DNA from: Veillonella infantium
Lineage (GTDB): Bacteria > Bacillota > Negativicutes > Veillonellales > Veillonellaceae
DNA length: 64,000 nucleotides
NCBI RefSeq assembly: GCF_002959895.1
Contig: NZ_PPDD01000006.1
Coordinates: forward strand, 1-64,000
Direction of reading: 5' to 3'
The notes under the pieces are model-generated. The model was not told where the DNA came from, did not search any database, and worked only from the letters and a program-made list of their open reading frames with translations. Both the position numbers and the translations under genes were made by a program. Below are positions 7,614 through 16,568 of this stretch, one piece after another. Each line of letters begins with the position of its first letter. The first letter of the stretch is position 1.

Positions 7614-8969
7614 TTAGTAAAGGAGACATATCCCCACACAACTTGTAAGTAATGCTACAAGAACAGGTACAGCAGTTCGTTTAAGTAAATCTACTGATTT
7701 TATATGTGCCACGCCTGCTACGCCAACCATTACAGGACTAATAGGGCTAAGGAATAAGCCTAGGCTTGCACCGTTTTGCATACCAAGCATAGTAGTAATC
7801 GGATCAAGGCCTAGATGAGCTACGATATTAGGTACTAGTGGAACCAAAGTAAATAATGGCGCTACATTGCTACCTGTCACCATGCTAAGGCCTAACATGC
7901 CGCCCCCTAGCACAGAGGTAAGTCCTATGGAGTTAAGAGATAATGTTTGAAGTGCCCCAAGCAAGGATTCAATAAGACCTAAACTCACTAGTCCTTGTGC
8001 AAAGATTTGTCCCCCTATAATAAGTGTCACTGCATAAGAGAACTGGTTCCCCATACCTTCAAAGAAAATAGTTGTACTCTTAAGTACTGTTCTCAGATTT
8101 CGATGACGAATTAATTCAGCTAATAGAGCTATACCAAAGGCAAGCATCATAGCAAGGGTAACATTCATCTTCACACCAGGAAAGCCATATTGACTAAAGC
8201 CCAAAATAAAACACAATGGCAATAATGGGAATATCATATACGGCTTAGGCCCTATTGGCGCCTCTGGAATACTTTCACAAGCATCTATAGCCTTAGGTTC
8301 CTCCACCCGGTCACGATATTTCTGCCAGAAAAAGTGTGCTATAGCCGTCACAATGGCGACTAAGAAATAAAGGCGCAACTGGTAGCCTACAAAATAGTTT
8401 GGCACGGGCATATTCAAGGTCTTTGCAATGAGTAAGGTAGATACCGCACCAGGCCCTACGTCCATAAGATGCCCCGTTGCAATAACCGCTGCAGCCCCCA
8501 CTGGGCTCACCCCAAGGCGAAGCAATACGGGATACATAGTAACCATCATAAGAAGTGCAAGACTCAACGGATTAGGTACACAAATAGACAGTCCCATATT
8601 AAGAAGAAACATTAGGGCCAGTACAATATATGGACGATTTAGACGATATAAAGGACGTATAAATGTATGTGCCAATCTCGTCCCTGCCCCAATATGCTCC
8701 ATATATTTTGCATAACCAGCACAGGTCATAATCATGAGACCTAAATTTACTATATTCTCAGACGTAGTAATTCGCACAATATCCATGGCATCAAATATGA
8801 GAACTCCTGTGGATTGGTCACCAACTAATATGGCATCAATCCAGCTCGCCTCATAAGCGATGAACATCATAAGAATTCCTAAGCCAATCAAAATAGGTTG
8901 TGGCTGGTAGCGCTTCATCAATAAAAAGCCTGTAATAGCAATTATGATGAGACATATAACTATATTCAT
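7614..8969 (-). CDS. dcuC: DcuC-family C4-dicarboxylate carrier
   Basis: A 451-residue inner-membrane protein with about twelve hydrophobic segments. The N-terminal part (NLGLMIMTCAGYAKYMEHIGA, then MNMGLSICVPNPLSLALLMM-type helices and GHLMDVGPGAVSTLLIA) matches the anaerobic C4-dicarboxylate carrier family DcuC. Members export succinate or exchange fumarate, malate and succinate in fermenting cells. That fits an organism that decarboxylates succinate, but the substrate is inferred. The gene is alone, preceded by an 11-bp periodic array (9021-9108). No strong terminator was found behind it. Confidence 0.8.
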   Translation of the reverse strand: MNIVICLIIIAITGFLLMKRYQPQPILIGLGILMMFIAYEASWIDAILVGDQSTGVLIFDAMDIVRITTSENIVNLGLMIMTCAGYAKYMEHIGAGTRLAHTFIRPLYRLNRPYIVLALMFLLNMGLSICVPNPLSLALLMMVTMYPVLLRLGVSPVGAAAVIATGHLMDVGPGAVSTLLIAKTLNMPVPNYFVGYQLRLYFLVAIVTAIAHFFWQKYRDRVEEPKAIDACESIPEAPIGPKPYMIFPLLPLCFILGFSQYGFPGVKMNVTLAMMLAFGIALLAELIRHRNLRTVLKSTTIFFEGMGNQFSYAVTLIIGGQIFAQGLVSLGLIESLLGALQTLSLNSIGLTSVLGGGMLGLSMVTGSNVAPLFTLVPLVPNIVAHLGLDPITTMLGMQNGASLGLFLSPISPVMVGVAGVAHIKSVDLLKRTAVPVLVALLTSCVGICLLY

Positions 8970-9020
8970 AAGTACCTCTCATAGAGAATGTATTAGACTT
9001 ACAGAGGATTTATATCACAA

Positions 9021-9108
9021 GTACTACACTTGAATTATACTTATATAATACTTGTATCATACTTGCATCACATCCAACTTATACCTATATTATACCTATA
9101 CTATACGG
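9021..9108. repeat. Eight-unit array with an 11-bp period
   Basis: Consecutive 11-base units starting at 9021, 9032, 9043, 9054, 9065, 9076, 9087 and 9098 follow a consensus close to RTATTATACYT. For example GAATTATACTT, ATATAATACTT and GTATCATACTT are adjacent. The array lies 50 bases upstream of dcuC and behind an amidohydrolase gene. Units contain -10-like TATAAT/TATACT words on both strands. Confidence 0.65.
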
Positions 9109-9130
9109 AAAATATAAATAAAAATACAAT

Positions 9131-9166
9131 GAAAAAGCACCATATCCCGTAAGATATGGCACTTTT
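9131..9166 (-). terminator. Terminator of the M20 amidohydrolase gene
   Basis: GCACCATATC (9137-9146) pairs with GATATGGCAC with one G-T mismatch (9153-9162), followed on the minus strand by TTTTT. Confidence 0.8.
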
Positions 9167-9175
9167 ATACGCTTA

Positions 9176-10354
9176 CTATTTATGTTCTTGTAACCACTGA
9201 ATAGCATATTCAGCATATACCGCTGATGCAGCAGATAGTACGGTATCATCCATATTAAATCTATTATTATGATGATCGTAGGTAGCCTCTATTTCAGGGT
9301 TTTGAATACCAATAAAGGCAAAGCACCCTGGTTTATCTTGTAAATACCATGCAAAATCTTCCCCTGGCATTACTTTACGCATTTTAGAAAGCTTGTCTTT
9401 ACCTAATGTATCAATAACGACACGTTCCGCCAATTCGCTAGATGCAGGATCATTAATAGTAGGCGGTACTTTTTTTATATATTCTAATGTAGCAGTTGCT
9501 CCATAAGCCTCAGCCGTATGTTCTACTACGCGTCGTATAGATTCAACATAGTACTCTTCTTGGTCTGGGTCAAAGAATCGAATAGTGCCCCCCATTTTAG
9601 CTTCACCAGGGATAACATTCCATTCAGATCCAGAGTGAATATTACCAATAGTGAGTACAAGAGAATCTAAGGCACTCACATTACGAGATACTACGGTTTG
9701 CAAGTTCATGACGATAGCACTAGCTACTACAATGGCATCAATCGCTTGATGTGGCTGTGCACCATGGCCTTGTTTGCCTTTTACATTAATAGTAATCTGA
9801 CTACTTGCAGCCATACGAGGACCTTCTTCTACAGATATGAGTCCTGCTGGTAAGTCGATCCACACGTGACCGCCAAAGATAGAATCTATCTTATCATACC
9901 AATCACCAAATTTGATGAAATCTGGTGCACCCGCTCCTGTCTCCTCAGCAGGTTGAAAGGCTAAATATACGTCGCCTTCGATGCGGTCTTTCATAGACAT
10001 TAACATCTTGGCAGCGCCTAGCAAGATAGCCATATGACCATCGTGACCACAGGCGTGCATTTTGCCTTCAGTTTCTGATTTATAGTCTACTGTATTATGT
10101 TCGTGAACAGGTAATGCATCAATATCAGCACGCAATGCGATGGCCTTACCTGGTTTATCACCGTGGATGATACCAATCAAGCCGATGCCACGCTCTGTAT
10201 CTACATGAACCTCTACGCCCATAGATTCTAATTCTTTAGCGAGAGTCTTTGTCGTTTCAAACTCTTCATTGCTCAGCTCTGGATGTTTATGAAAATATCT
10301 ACGCCAATCTTGAACGTAGCCTTTATATTGTTCGATTAAATCGCGACTATGCAT
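9176..10354 (-). CDS. M20-family amidohydrolase (N-acyl amino acid or peptide hydrolase)
   Basis: A 392-residue zinc hydrolase of the M20D/HipO branch. WRRYFHKHPELSNEEFET opens the protein. ACGHDGHMAILLGAA holds metal ligands His and Asp, FQPAEETGAGAP the catalytic and bridging Glu pair, and YDHHNNRFNMDD the C-terminal His. The lid domain lies at about residues 185-300. The start has AAGGAGG at good spacing. It is a paralogue of the gene at 15032-16216, which sits in the arginine operon, whereas this one is monocistronic. Substrates in the family include N-acetyl amino acids, hippurate and IAA conjugates; none can be chosen here. Confidence 0.88.
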   Translation of the reverse strand: MHSRDLIEQYKGYVQDWRRYFHKHPELSNEEFETTKTLAKELESMGVEVHVDTERGIGLIGIIHGDKPGKAIALRADIDALPVHEHNTVDYKSETEGKMHACGHDGHMAILLGAAKMLMSMKDRIEGDVYLAFQPAEETGAGAPDFIKFGDWYDKIDSIFGGHVWIDLPAGLISVEEGPRMAASSQITINVKGKQGHGAQPHQAIDAIVVASAIVMNLQTVVSRNVSALDSLVLTIGNIHSGSEWNVIPGEAKMGGTIRFFDPDQEEYYVESIRRVVEHTAEAYGATATLEYIKKVPPTINDPASSELAERVVIDTLGKDKLSKMRKVMPGEDFAWYLQDKPGCFAFIGIQNPEIEATYDHHNNRFNMDDTVLSAASAVYAEYAIQWLQEHK

Positions 10355-10399
10355 GGTATCGCCTCCTTATAAAATCCCATAATCAAGGGGAATAACAGG

Positions 10400-10445
10400 G
10401 TAAAAGTAAAAGAAAACGACAGGCAGCGCCATGTCGTTTTCTTTA
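10400..10445 (-). terminator. Terminator of the 60-residue protein gene
   Basis: AGAAAACGACA (10411-10421) pairs with TGTCGTTTTCT (10432-10442), and the minus-strand tail is T-rich. Confidence 0.8.
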
Positions 10446-10449
10446 TGTC

Positions 10450-10632
10450 TTATCGGTTGCGCAATACTGCTTGTACCGCCAAGGATACAACAGCTGTTGC
10501 AACTGCCACAGCAGCAGTGATTTTTGCTGTTGTGAAAAGCTCTTCTTTTGTAGGTTTTGCTTTTGTAGCAATATCTAATGTTTTTGCTACAGCAGGAACC
10601 AACACTTCGTTACGTAAGGATTCTGTATTCAT
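10450..10632 (-). CDS. Small hypothetical protein, 60 residues
   Basis: I do not recognise a family. The protein has a charged N-terminal half (MNTESLRNEVLVPAVAKTL) and a strongly hydrophobic Ala/Val-rich segment near residues 36-55, ending in basic LRNR. It could be a single membrane helix or an amphipathic helix. It looks real: GGAGGAG lies five bases before the ATG, and a good terminator follows the stop by about five bases. It is alone between an amidohydrolase gene and argD. Confidence 0.7.
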   Translation of the reverse strand: MNTESLRNEVLVPAVAKTLDIATKAKPTKEELFTTAKITAAVAVATAVVSLAVQAVLRNR

Positions 10633-10770
10633 ATTTACTCCTCCAATATAGACTGTTTCTTCTAGGGTAACACGAATGAGAACTAAAGTCTATATATTCA
10701 TCGATTTATTTCAATAATTATACGGTTACGCAACTATTTTAAATGATATTTATGAAAGTTATCCTTAAAA

Positions 10771-11958
10771 TTATTTTGCAGATAACTCTGCAATAGCTTC
10801 AGCTACAATGGTAATCGCTTTTTCCAATTGGTCTTGAGGAATATTAAGAGCTGGTAAAAGACGTACTTTATTTTTTGCAGACAAGCATACAACGCCTTTT
10901 TCAAGACATTTCGCAATGACTGCTTTTGGATCTACTGTAGTTTCAATACCAAGCATAAGGCCCATGCCGCTCACACCTAGAATACCAGGTTTGCCGACTA
11001 AGGTAGTTTTTACATAGTCTCCTTTTACTTTTACAGAATCTAAGAATTCTGGTGTTAAACGATTAATGATAGTATTGCCTGCTGCCGCACAGATTGGATT
11101 GCCACCAAAGGTTGTAGCATGTGCACCAGCATTTAACACATATTGCATCTTTTCATTGAATAATGTAGCCCCCATAGGAAGGCCACCTGCTAAACCTTTT
11201 GCAGTAGATACTACATCTGGGTCAATGCCAAATTGTTGGTATGCGTATAGACTACCAGTACGGCCATTACCAGTTTGTACTTCATCGATTAACACGAGTT
11301 GATCGTGTTCATGAGCATATTTTGTTACTGCTTGTATGAACTCTTTATCTAGTGGCATAACACCACCTTCACCTTGAATAGGTTCCATCATGATGGCACA
11401 AACTGCTGGATTATCAAGAGCTTGTAAGGCCGCATCAATATCATTAGCAGGTGTATGAATAAAACCTTCTGTAAATGGGAAGAAATGTTGATGGAATACA
11501 TCTTGGCCTGTAGCAGACAAGGTAGTAATAGTACGACCATGGAAACTATTAACCAAGGTGACGATGACATGACGACCTTCACCGTATTTGTCATGGCTAT
11601 ATTTACGAGCTGCTTTGATGGCACATTCATTAGACTCTGCACCAGAGTTAGAGAAGAATACCTTCTTCATACCTGTCTTAGCGCATAGTTGTTTTGCCAA
11701 TTCAATTTGTGGTAAAGAATAGTACAAATTAGAGATATGGTTCAAAGCATGAGATTGCTTTGTTACCGCCTCTGTCCATTCATCGTCATCTACACCAAAT
11801 GCGGTTACACCAATACCGGATCCAAGATCAATGTATTCTTTGCCATCTACGTCCCATAAAAGAGAACCTTTACCTTTTTCAAAACATACGTTAAAACGGC
11901 CATACGTATTGGCTATATATTCTTTATCTTGTTGTTCAAAATCGATTGTATTACTCAT
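10771..11958 (-). CDS. argD: Acetylornithine aminotransferase ArgD
   Basis: PLP-dependent class III aminotransferase converting N-acetylglutamate semialdehyde to N-acetylornithine. It has 395 residues from the ATG at 11958, which has GGAGGA upstream; the frame opens slightly earlier at 11982. Landmarks are FSNSGAESNECAIKAAR, NSFHGRT, DEVQTGNGRTG and the PLP-lysine loop STAKGLAGGLPMGA, then TFGGNP. It is the last gene of the arginine operon, following argB across a 90-base gap that contains a hairpin. Confidence 0.95.
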   Translation of the reverse strand: MSNTIDFEQQDKEYIANTYGRFNVCFEKGKGSLLWDVDGKEYIDLGSGIGVTAFGVDDDEWTEAVTKQSHALNHISNLYYSLPQIELAKQLCAKTGMKKVFFSNSGAESNECAIKAARKYSHDKYGEGRHVIVTLVNSFHGRTITTLSATGQDVFHQHFFPFTEGFIHTPANDIDAALQALDNPAVCAIMMEPIQGEGGVMPLDKEFIQAVTKYAHEHDQLVLIDEVQTGNGRTGSLYAYQQFGIDPDVVSTAKGLAGGLPMGATLFNEKMQYVLNAGAHATTFGGNPICAAAGNTIINRLTPEFLDSVKVKGDYVKTTLVGKPGILGVSGMGLMLGIETTVDPKAVIAKCLEKGVVCLSAKNKVRLLPALNIPQDQLEKAITIVAEAIAELSAK

Positions 11959-12009
11959 TACATCCTCCAAACGTACGGCCATGCCGTCGTCTATCTATAT
12001 GAAAGGTAA

Positions 12010-12034
12010 CGATGGTAATAAATGATTACCATCG
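12010..12034 (-). other. Hairpin between argB and argD
   Basis: CGATGGTAA (12010-12018) pairs perfectly with TTACCATCG (12026-12034) around a seven-base loop. There is no T-run, so it is more likely an mRNA processing or stability element than a terminator. Confidence 0.5.
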
Positions 12035-12048
12035 CTATACCTACTATA

Positions 12049-12906
12049 TTACTTTACAAACATCGTGCCAAGACCTTCATCGGTCAATAGCTCGATAAGA
12101 ATAGCATGTGGGATTTCACCATTGATGATAAATACCTTTTGGGCACCAGATTTAATAGCCTCTAAGCAGCAATCTACTTTAGGAATCATACCGCCTGCAA
12201 TAATACCATCTGCTTTTAATTGATCCGCCTCTGCCATAGTGATTTTAGAGATTAGAGAACTAGGATCATGTACATCACGTAGCACACCATCAATGTTAGT
12301 CATAGCCACCATTGTTTCCGCCTTAAGGGCACCGGCAATTTTTGCGGCTACCGTATCAGCATTGATATTATATGTCTTACCATCAGCCCCCATACCAATG
12401 GAAGAAATGACAGGAATATAACCTCTACTGATAACATCGTCGATAATACTTGTATCAATCGTATCGATAGAGCCTACATAACCAAGCTCATCATTTTGTT
12501 TATGAACTTGAATCATATTACCATCCACACCACAGAGACCAACAGCCTTACCACCAAGGTCTGTTAAGTCTGCTACAAGGCCTTTATTAACCTTACCGGC
12601 TAATACCATTTGTACTACATCCATTGTCGCTTCATCTGTGACACGCAAGCCATTTGCAAAACGGGATTCAATTTTCATGGCATCTAGTGTGTTATTAATA
12701 GCTGGTCCACCGCCATGAACGAGTACAACTTTTACCCCTACTAATTGAAGTAGCATTAAATCCTTCATAACAGATTTTTTTAATTCTTCATCAATCATAG
12801 CATTGCCGCCATATTTAACGACAACGTATTGATCTGTATATTGTTTAATATATGGAACGGCCGCAGTTAAGATATGCGCCCGCATTGCATTTGTTACGTC
12901 CTTCAT
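12049..12906 (-). CDS. argB: Acetylglutamate kinase ArgB
   Basis: Phosphorylates N-acetylglutamate, the usual control point of arginine synthesis. At 285 residues it is typical. VVKYGGNAM (phosphate-binding Lys), VLVHGGGPAIN, and the ATP-site region NINADTVAAKIAGALKAE are seen. Arginine-sensitive forms carry an N-terminal helix; the opening MKDVTNAMRAHILTAAVPYIKQY could be this helix, so feedback inhibition is plausible but inferred. A ten-base gap separates it from argC. Confidence 0.95.
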   Translation of the reverse strand: MKDVTNAMRAHILTAAVPYIKQYTDQYVVVKYGGNAMIDEELKKSVMKDLMLLQLVGVKVVLVHGGGPAINNTLDAMKIESRFANGLRVTDEATMDVVQMVLAGKVNKGLVADLTDLGGKAVGLCGVDGNMIQVHKQNDELGYVGSIDTIDTSIIDDVISRGYIPVISSIGMGADGKTYNINADTVAAKIAGALKAETMVAMTNIDGVLRDVHDPSSLISKITMAEADQLKADGIIAGGMIPKVDCCLEAIKSGAQKVFIINGEIPHAILIELLTDEGLGTMFVK

Positions 12907-12916
12907 AGTTCCCTCT

Positions 12917-13867
12917 CTAACCTAGTGCTAGGCCTGTATCCTCAGGCAAACCTAAAGCAATGTTCATGCATTGAACAGCGGCACCAGATGCACCTTTGCC
13001 TAAATTATCGAAAATGGCATTAACCATAATTCGTTCATTGTTACCAGTTACATAGATTTTCATGCTATCTGTATTGCTCATTTGATTGGCATTTAACATA
13101 CCAGTATTGCTGTTCTCAGTAAATGGTACGACAGTAACGACTGTGCTATCTTTGTAAAAGTCTTCCAATGTTTGTTGCACTTTATCGATGCTAACTGACT
13201 TTTGACATAAACGACTATGGATGCCCACAGTTACTTCCATGCCGGAATAATAATCGTCAACAATAGGAATAAAAATAGGTGCTTCACTAAGTCCACAAAC
13301 ATGTTGAACCTCTGGCAAATGCTTATGTTGTTGACTAAGACCATATTGACGCGGTGCATAGAGAAAATAATCCTTTGGTTCACTTTCATATTGGCCAATC
13401 ATCTTTTTACCACCACCGCTATAGCCTGTTAAGGATGTGATAGTGAAAGGATAATCTGTTGGCACAAGACCAGCTTTTACAAGAGGTGCAATACAAGCAA
13501 TCATCCCACTCGCATGACAACCAGGGTTAGCAATATGTTTTTCAGTAGCGATGGCTGTTTTATAATCCGCACCGAGCTCTGGGAAACCATAGGACCAATC
13601 AGCAGCCGTTCTAAAGGCAGTCGATGTATCAATTACCTTACATGGTAATTCACCGATAGCGGCCATGATTTCTTTAGATGCAGCATCAGGCAAGCAGAGG
13701 AATACAATATCAGCCTCTTTAGCTACCTCTTTAATGGCCTCTACATTTTTACGATCCTCATCAGCTGTAGCTAATAATTCTATATCTTTTCTATCAGATA
13801 ACCGTTCATGAATTCTTAAACCTGTCGTACCTTCATGCCCGACAATAAATACTTTATACGGTGCCAT
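12917..13867 (-). CDS. argC: N-acetyl-gamma-glutamyl-phosphate reductase ArgC
   Basis: NADPH-dependent reductase after ArgB in the pathway. It has 316 residues and the shorter ArgC2-like layout: Rossmann start VFIVGHEGTTGLRIHERL, active-site Cys in NPGCHASGMIA, and HKHLPEVQHVCGL. I start at the ATG at 13867, which has GAGGTTT upstream; the frame opens four codons earlier. A TCACC/GGTGA hairpin lies just before the ribosome binding site. Its position between argF and argB supports the assignment. Confidence 0.93.
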   Translation of the reverse strand: MAPYKVFIVGHEGTTGLRIHERLSDRKDIELLATADEDRKNVEAIKEVAKEADIVFLCLPDAASKEIMAAIGELPCKVIDTSTAFRTAADWSYGFPELGADYKTAIATEKHIANPGCHASGMIACIAPLVKAGLVPTDYPFTITSLTGYSGGGKKMIGQYESEPKDYFLYAPRQYGLSQQHKHLPEVQHVCGLSEAPIFIPIVDDYYSGMEVTVGIHSRLCQKSVSIDKVQQTLEDFYKDSTVVTVVPFTENSNTGMLNANQMSNTDSMKIYVTGNNERIMVNAIFDNLGKGASGAAVQCMNIALGLPEDTGLALG

Positions 13868-13989
13868 AGTAAACCTCAATTCTCACCTATTGGTGACTCA
13901 TACCTATATATACAGCTCTCAGTTATTACTTTCATCGATTATAAATAGGAAACAAACTATACCATACATCACCTTCTAGGGAGATGAAA

Positions 13990-15000
13990 TTATTTCAAAG
14001 GATAGTCACTAAAGGTAGCAACCATAACAGCTTTGATAGTATGGAGACGATTTTCTGCTTCTTGGAATGCTAAGGAGTTTGGACCTTCAAATACCTCTTC
14101 CGTTACCTCAATACCATTCATGCCGAACCGTTCAAAGATATCTTTACCTACTTGAGTTTCCGTATTGTGGAATGCTGGCAAGCAGTGACAGAATTTTGTA
14201 TTTGGATTACCAGTTAATGCCATCATTTCAGCGTTAACTTGGAATGGTTTAAACGTATTGATACGTTCTTCCCACATATCGTATGTATCACCCATAGTTA
14301 CCCATACACCTGTATAGATTACATCTAAGCCTTTAACACCTTCCGCTACATCGTCTGTACATGTAATGGTAGCACCTGTTTCTTTCGCAACTTTCAAACA
14401 TTCTTCATAGAATGGACCGGCTGGCCAGTATTGTTTAGGACCGATAAGTCTAAAGTCCATACCCATTTTAGCGGCGCCACTCATTAAGGCATTACACATA
14501 TTAGATTGACCGTGACCTACATAAGCATAGGAGATTTCATTCAATGGTTTGTCGATATTTTCTTGAAGTGTCAAAAAGTTTGCTAATGTTTGTGTTGGGT
14601 GGTCCATATCGGTAAGGCCATTCCAAACAGGTACGCCAGAATAATCAGCTAATGTATCTACATCGGCTTGATCAAAACCTCTAAACTCGATGGCATCATA
14701 CATAGATCCTAGAACACGAGCTGTATCTTTTAAGGATTCTTTTTTATTCATTTGGGAACCTGTAGGGCCAAGATATGTTGTATGAGCACCTTGGTCCGCA
14801 GCACCTACTTCAAAGGCACAACGTGTCCGTGTAGAGTCTTTTTCAAAAATTAATGCAAAGTTTTTACCTACTAATGTTTTGATTTCTTTGCCAGCTTTTT
14901 TATCGGCTTTTAACTTTGCAGCCAAGTCCAAGAAGTATTTAATTTCTTCTGGTGTGTATTGAAGCATTGTTTTAAATGATGTATGTTGTAAACTCTTCAT
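13990..15000 (-). CDS. argF: Ornithine carbamoyltransferase
   Basis: Transfers a carbamoyl group to ornithine to make citrulline. The 336 residues contain the carbamoyl-phosphate motif [13 protein letters not shown], and the ornithine-site motif [10 protein letters not shown] catabolic ArcB role cannot be excluded by sequence, but its place with argCBD and the absence of arcA or arcC nearby favour biosynthesis. The gap to the upstream amidohydrolase gene is about 30 bases. Confidence 0.94.
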   Translation of the reverse strand: MKSLQHTSFKTMLQYTPEEIKYFLDLAAKLKADKKAGKEIKTLVGKNFALIFEKDSTRTRCAFEVGAADQGAHTTYLGPTGSQMNKKESLKDTARVLGSMYDAIEFRGFDQADVDTLADYSGVPVWNGLTDMDHPTQTLANFLTLQENIDKPLNEISYAYVGHGQSNMCNALMSGAAKMGMDFRLIGPKQYWPAGPFYEECLKVAKETGATITCTDDVAEGVKGLDVIYTGVWVTMGDTYDMWEERINTFKPFQVNAEMMALTGNPNTKFCHCLPAFHNTETQVGKDIFERFGMNGIEVTEEVFEGPNSLAFQEAENRLHTIKAVMVATFSDYPLK

Positions 15001-15031
15001 AATAACCTCTTATTTCAAACTACTTATTTAA

Positions 15032-16216
15032 CTACTTTTCTTGTAAAAATTCGGCGGCAATAGCAGCCATCATTGTTATACCAGTTTCCAGGATGCTTTC
15101 ATCAATGGTGAAAGCCTCATTATGCAAGGCCGGATTACCTTCAAATCCAGTACCTAACCAAAGGAAAGCACCTTTTATTTTATGAAGATACGCGGAGAAG
15201 TCCTCTGCAGCCATAGACGGGAATTCAGGATGTACCACAGCTTCTTTACCAAGATATTTCTCTACAATAGATGTGGCATAATCAATGGCGTCTGGATTGT
15301 TGATAGTAGCACCATGACCACGTTTATAATCTAAGGTACTCTTTGTTTTTAATAACATATCGAGAGCTTGTAAACTTTCACCAAGACGTCGTTCTATATA
15401 ATCCCGTTTTGCTGGTTCATAGGTACGGCATGTTCCTTCAAGGTATACATCGCCACAGCCTATATTGTATCTGTCGCCACCCTTGATAACACCGATGGTA
15501 CACACGAGATTTTCCATTGGATTTGTTTCACGAGCCACAATAGATTCTACGTTTACAATCCAGTTTGCGGCTGCTACGATGGCATCTACCCCATTATGAG
15601 GCTCCGCACCATGAGTTGATTTCCCCTTAATATGAACAAGGAAGTGATCCGATGCAGCCATCAAATTACCTTTTTTTAAGCCTACAGTACCAACTGGAAG
15701 TTGAGGCCATACATGAAGACCATATATTTCATCTACATCATCGAGGATACCGCTATCTACAATGCCTTGTGCACCGGGGAATAACGCTTCCTCTTCAGAA
15801 GGTTGGAACACAAGCTTTACAGTACCGTGCAATTGATCCTTAATAGATTGTAAAATCGCTGCAGCACCAAGCAAAATTGCTATATGGCTATCATGACCAC
15901 ATGCATGCATAACACCATCGTTTTGTGATGCGAATGGCAAGCCTGTAGTTTCATGAATTGGCAATGCATCTATATCAGCACGCAAGGCAATGACTGGCCC
16001 GGGTTGAGCTCCTTCGATTTTACCGATAACTGCATAGTCAGAAACATCATTTACAAAAGGAATACCTAATTCACCAAGAACCTTTTGAATAAATAAGGAT
16101 GTATTTTTTTCTTCACCAGATAATTCTGGATGACTATGGATATGTCGACGCCAGGCTACAACTTGTTCTTTATATTGTGCGGCATACTTCTTAATCAAAT
16201 CTTGTAATGTGCTCAT
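15032..16216 (-). CDS. M20-family amidohydrolase, first gene of the arginine operon
   Basis: A 394-residue zinc hydrolase with WRRHIHSHPELSGEEKNT, ACGHDSHIAILLGAA, FQPSEEEALFPGA and a C-terminal FPSMAAEDFSAYL. It is paralogous to 9176-10354. Because it leads an operon with argF, argC, argB and argD, and no argJ or classical argE is visible, it may release ornithine from N-acetylornithine; this is inferred from context only. The ATG at 16216 has AAGGAG nine bases upstream, so I prefer it to the in-frame start at 16246. Confidence 0.85.
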   Translation of the reverse strand: MSTLQDLIKKYAAQYKEQVVAWRRHIHSHPELSGEEKNTSLFIQKVLGELGIPFVNDVSDYAVIGKIEGAQPGPVIALRADIDALPIHETTGLPFASQNDGVMHACGHDSHIAILLGAAAILQSIKDQLHGTVKLVFQPSEEEALFPGAQGIVDSGILDDVDEIYGLHVWPQLPVGTVGLKKGNLMAASDHFLVHIKGKSTHGAEPHNGVDAIVAAANWIVNVESIVARETNPMENLVCTIGVIKGGDRYNIGCGDVYLEGTCRTYEPAKRDYIERRLGESLQALDMLLKTKSTLDYKRGHGATINNPDAIDYATSIVEKYLGKEAVVHPEFPSMAAEDFSAYLHKIKGAFLWLGTGFEGNPALHNEAFTIDESILETGITMMAAIAAEFLQEK

Positions 16217-16241
16217 TACTCTATCTCCTTTATACACTGTA

Positions 16242-16338
16242 TGCATATTTTATACATATTTTGTGTATTTTTATAACTCATGTACGTATTATAATACTAT
16301 TGCTCGTATTATTCAAGTTTTATACATAATTATTGTAT
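16242..16338 (-). promoter_or_regulatory. ARG-box-like dyads around the arginine promoter
   Basis: TGTAT-TTTT-ATAAC (16264-16277) and ATACA-7-TGTAT (16322-16338) resemble the ArgR/AhrC layout of two pentamers around an A/T core; TGCATATTTTATACA (16242-16256) is a third. They straddle the promoter at 16288-16316. Binding is inferred. Confidence 0.35.
16288..16316 (-). promoter_or_regulatory. Promoter of the arginine operon
   Basis: On the minus strand TTGAAT (16311-16316), a 17-base spacer and a perfect TATAAT (16288-16293). Confidence 0.75.
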
Positions 16339-16499
16339 TTTTATTTGTCATGCTATGGATTAATTTTTATCATAGTCCTTAAAACTGTAATTTACATGAA
16401 CTTTATTTAGCATATAAAATACCTAATAAATATATAATTATCTTTTATATGTTAACCTATTTTATGGATACATTTTAGAAAACAATTTGTATAAACACA

Positions 16500-16535
16500 C
16501 AAAAAAGACACCTTCCAAAGAAGGTGTCTTTTACT
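16500..16535 (-). terminator. Terminator of the phosphatase gene
   Basis: AAAAGACACCTTC pairs with GAAGGTGTCTTTT (16503-16533), with a T-run on the minus strand. Confidence 0.88.
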
Positions 16536-16568
16536 TTTATATTCTTATGCTTTTGTACTCTTGTGCTT

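Larger units (their letters stand above)
16217..16568. other. Intergenic region: arginine-operon control and phosphatase terminator
   Basis: No gene is seen. It holds the arginine promoter (16288-16316), several short AT-rich dyads resembling ARG boxes on both sides of it, and the terminator of the upstream phosphatase gene (16500-16535). Confidence 0.6.

Noticed and set aside
9021-9108. CRISPR array
   Set aside because: Units of 11 bases without spacers and no cas genes nearby; it is a tandem periodic array.
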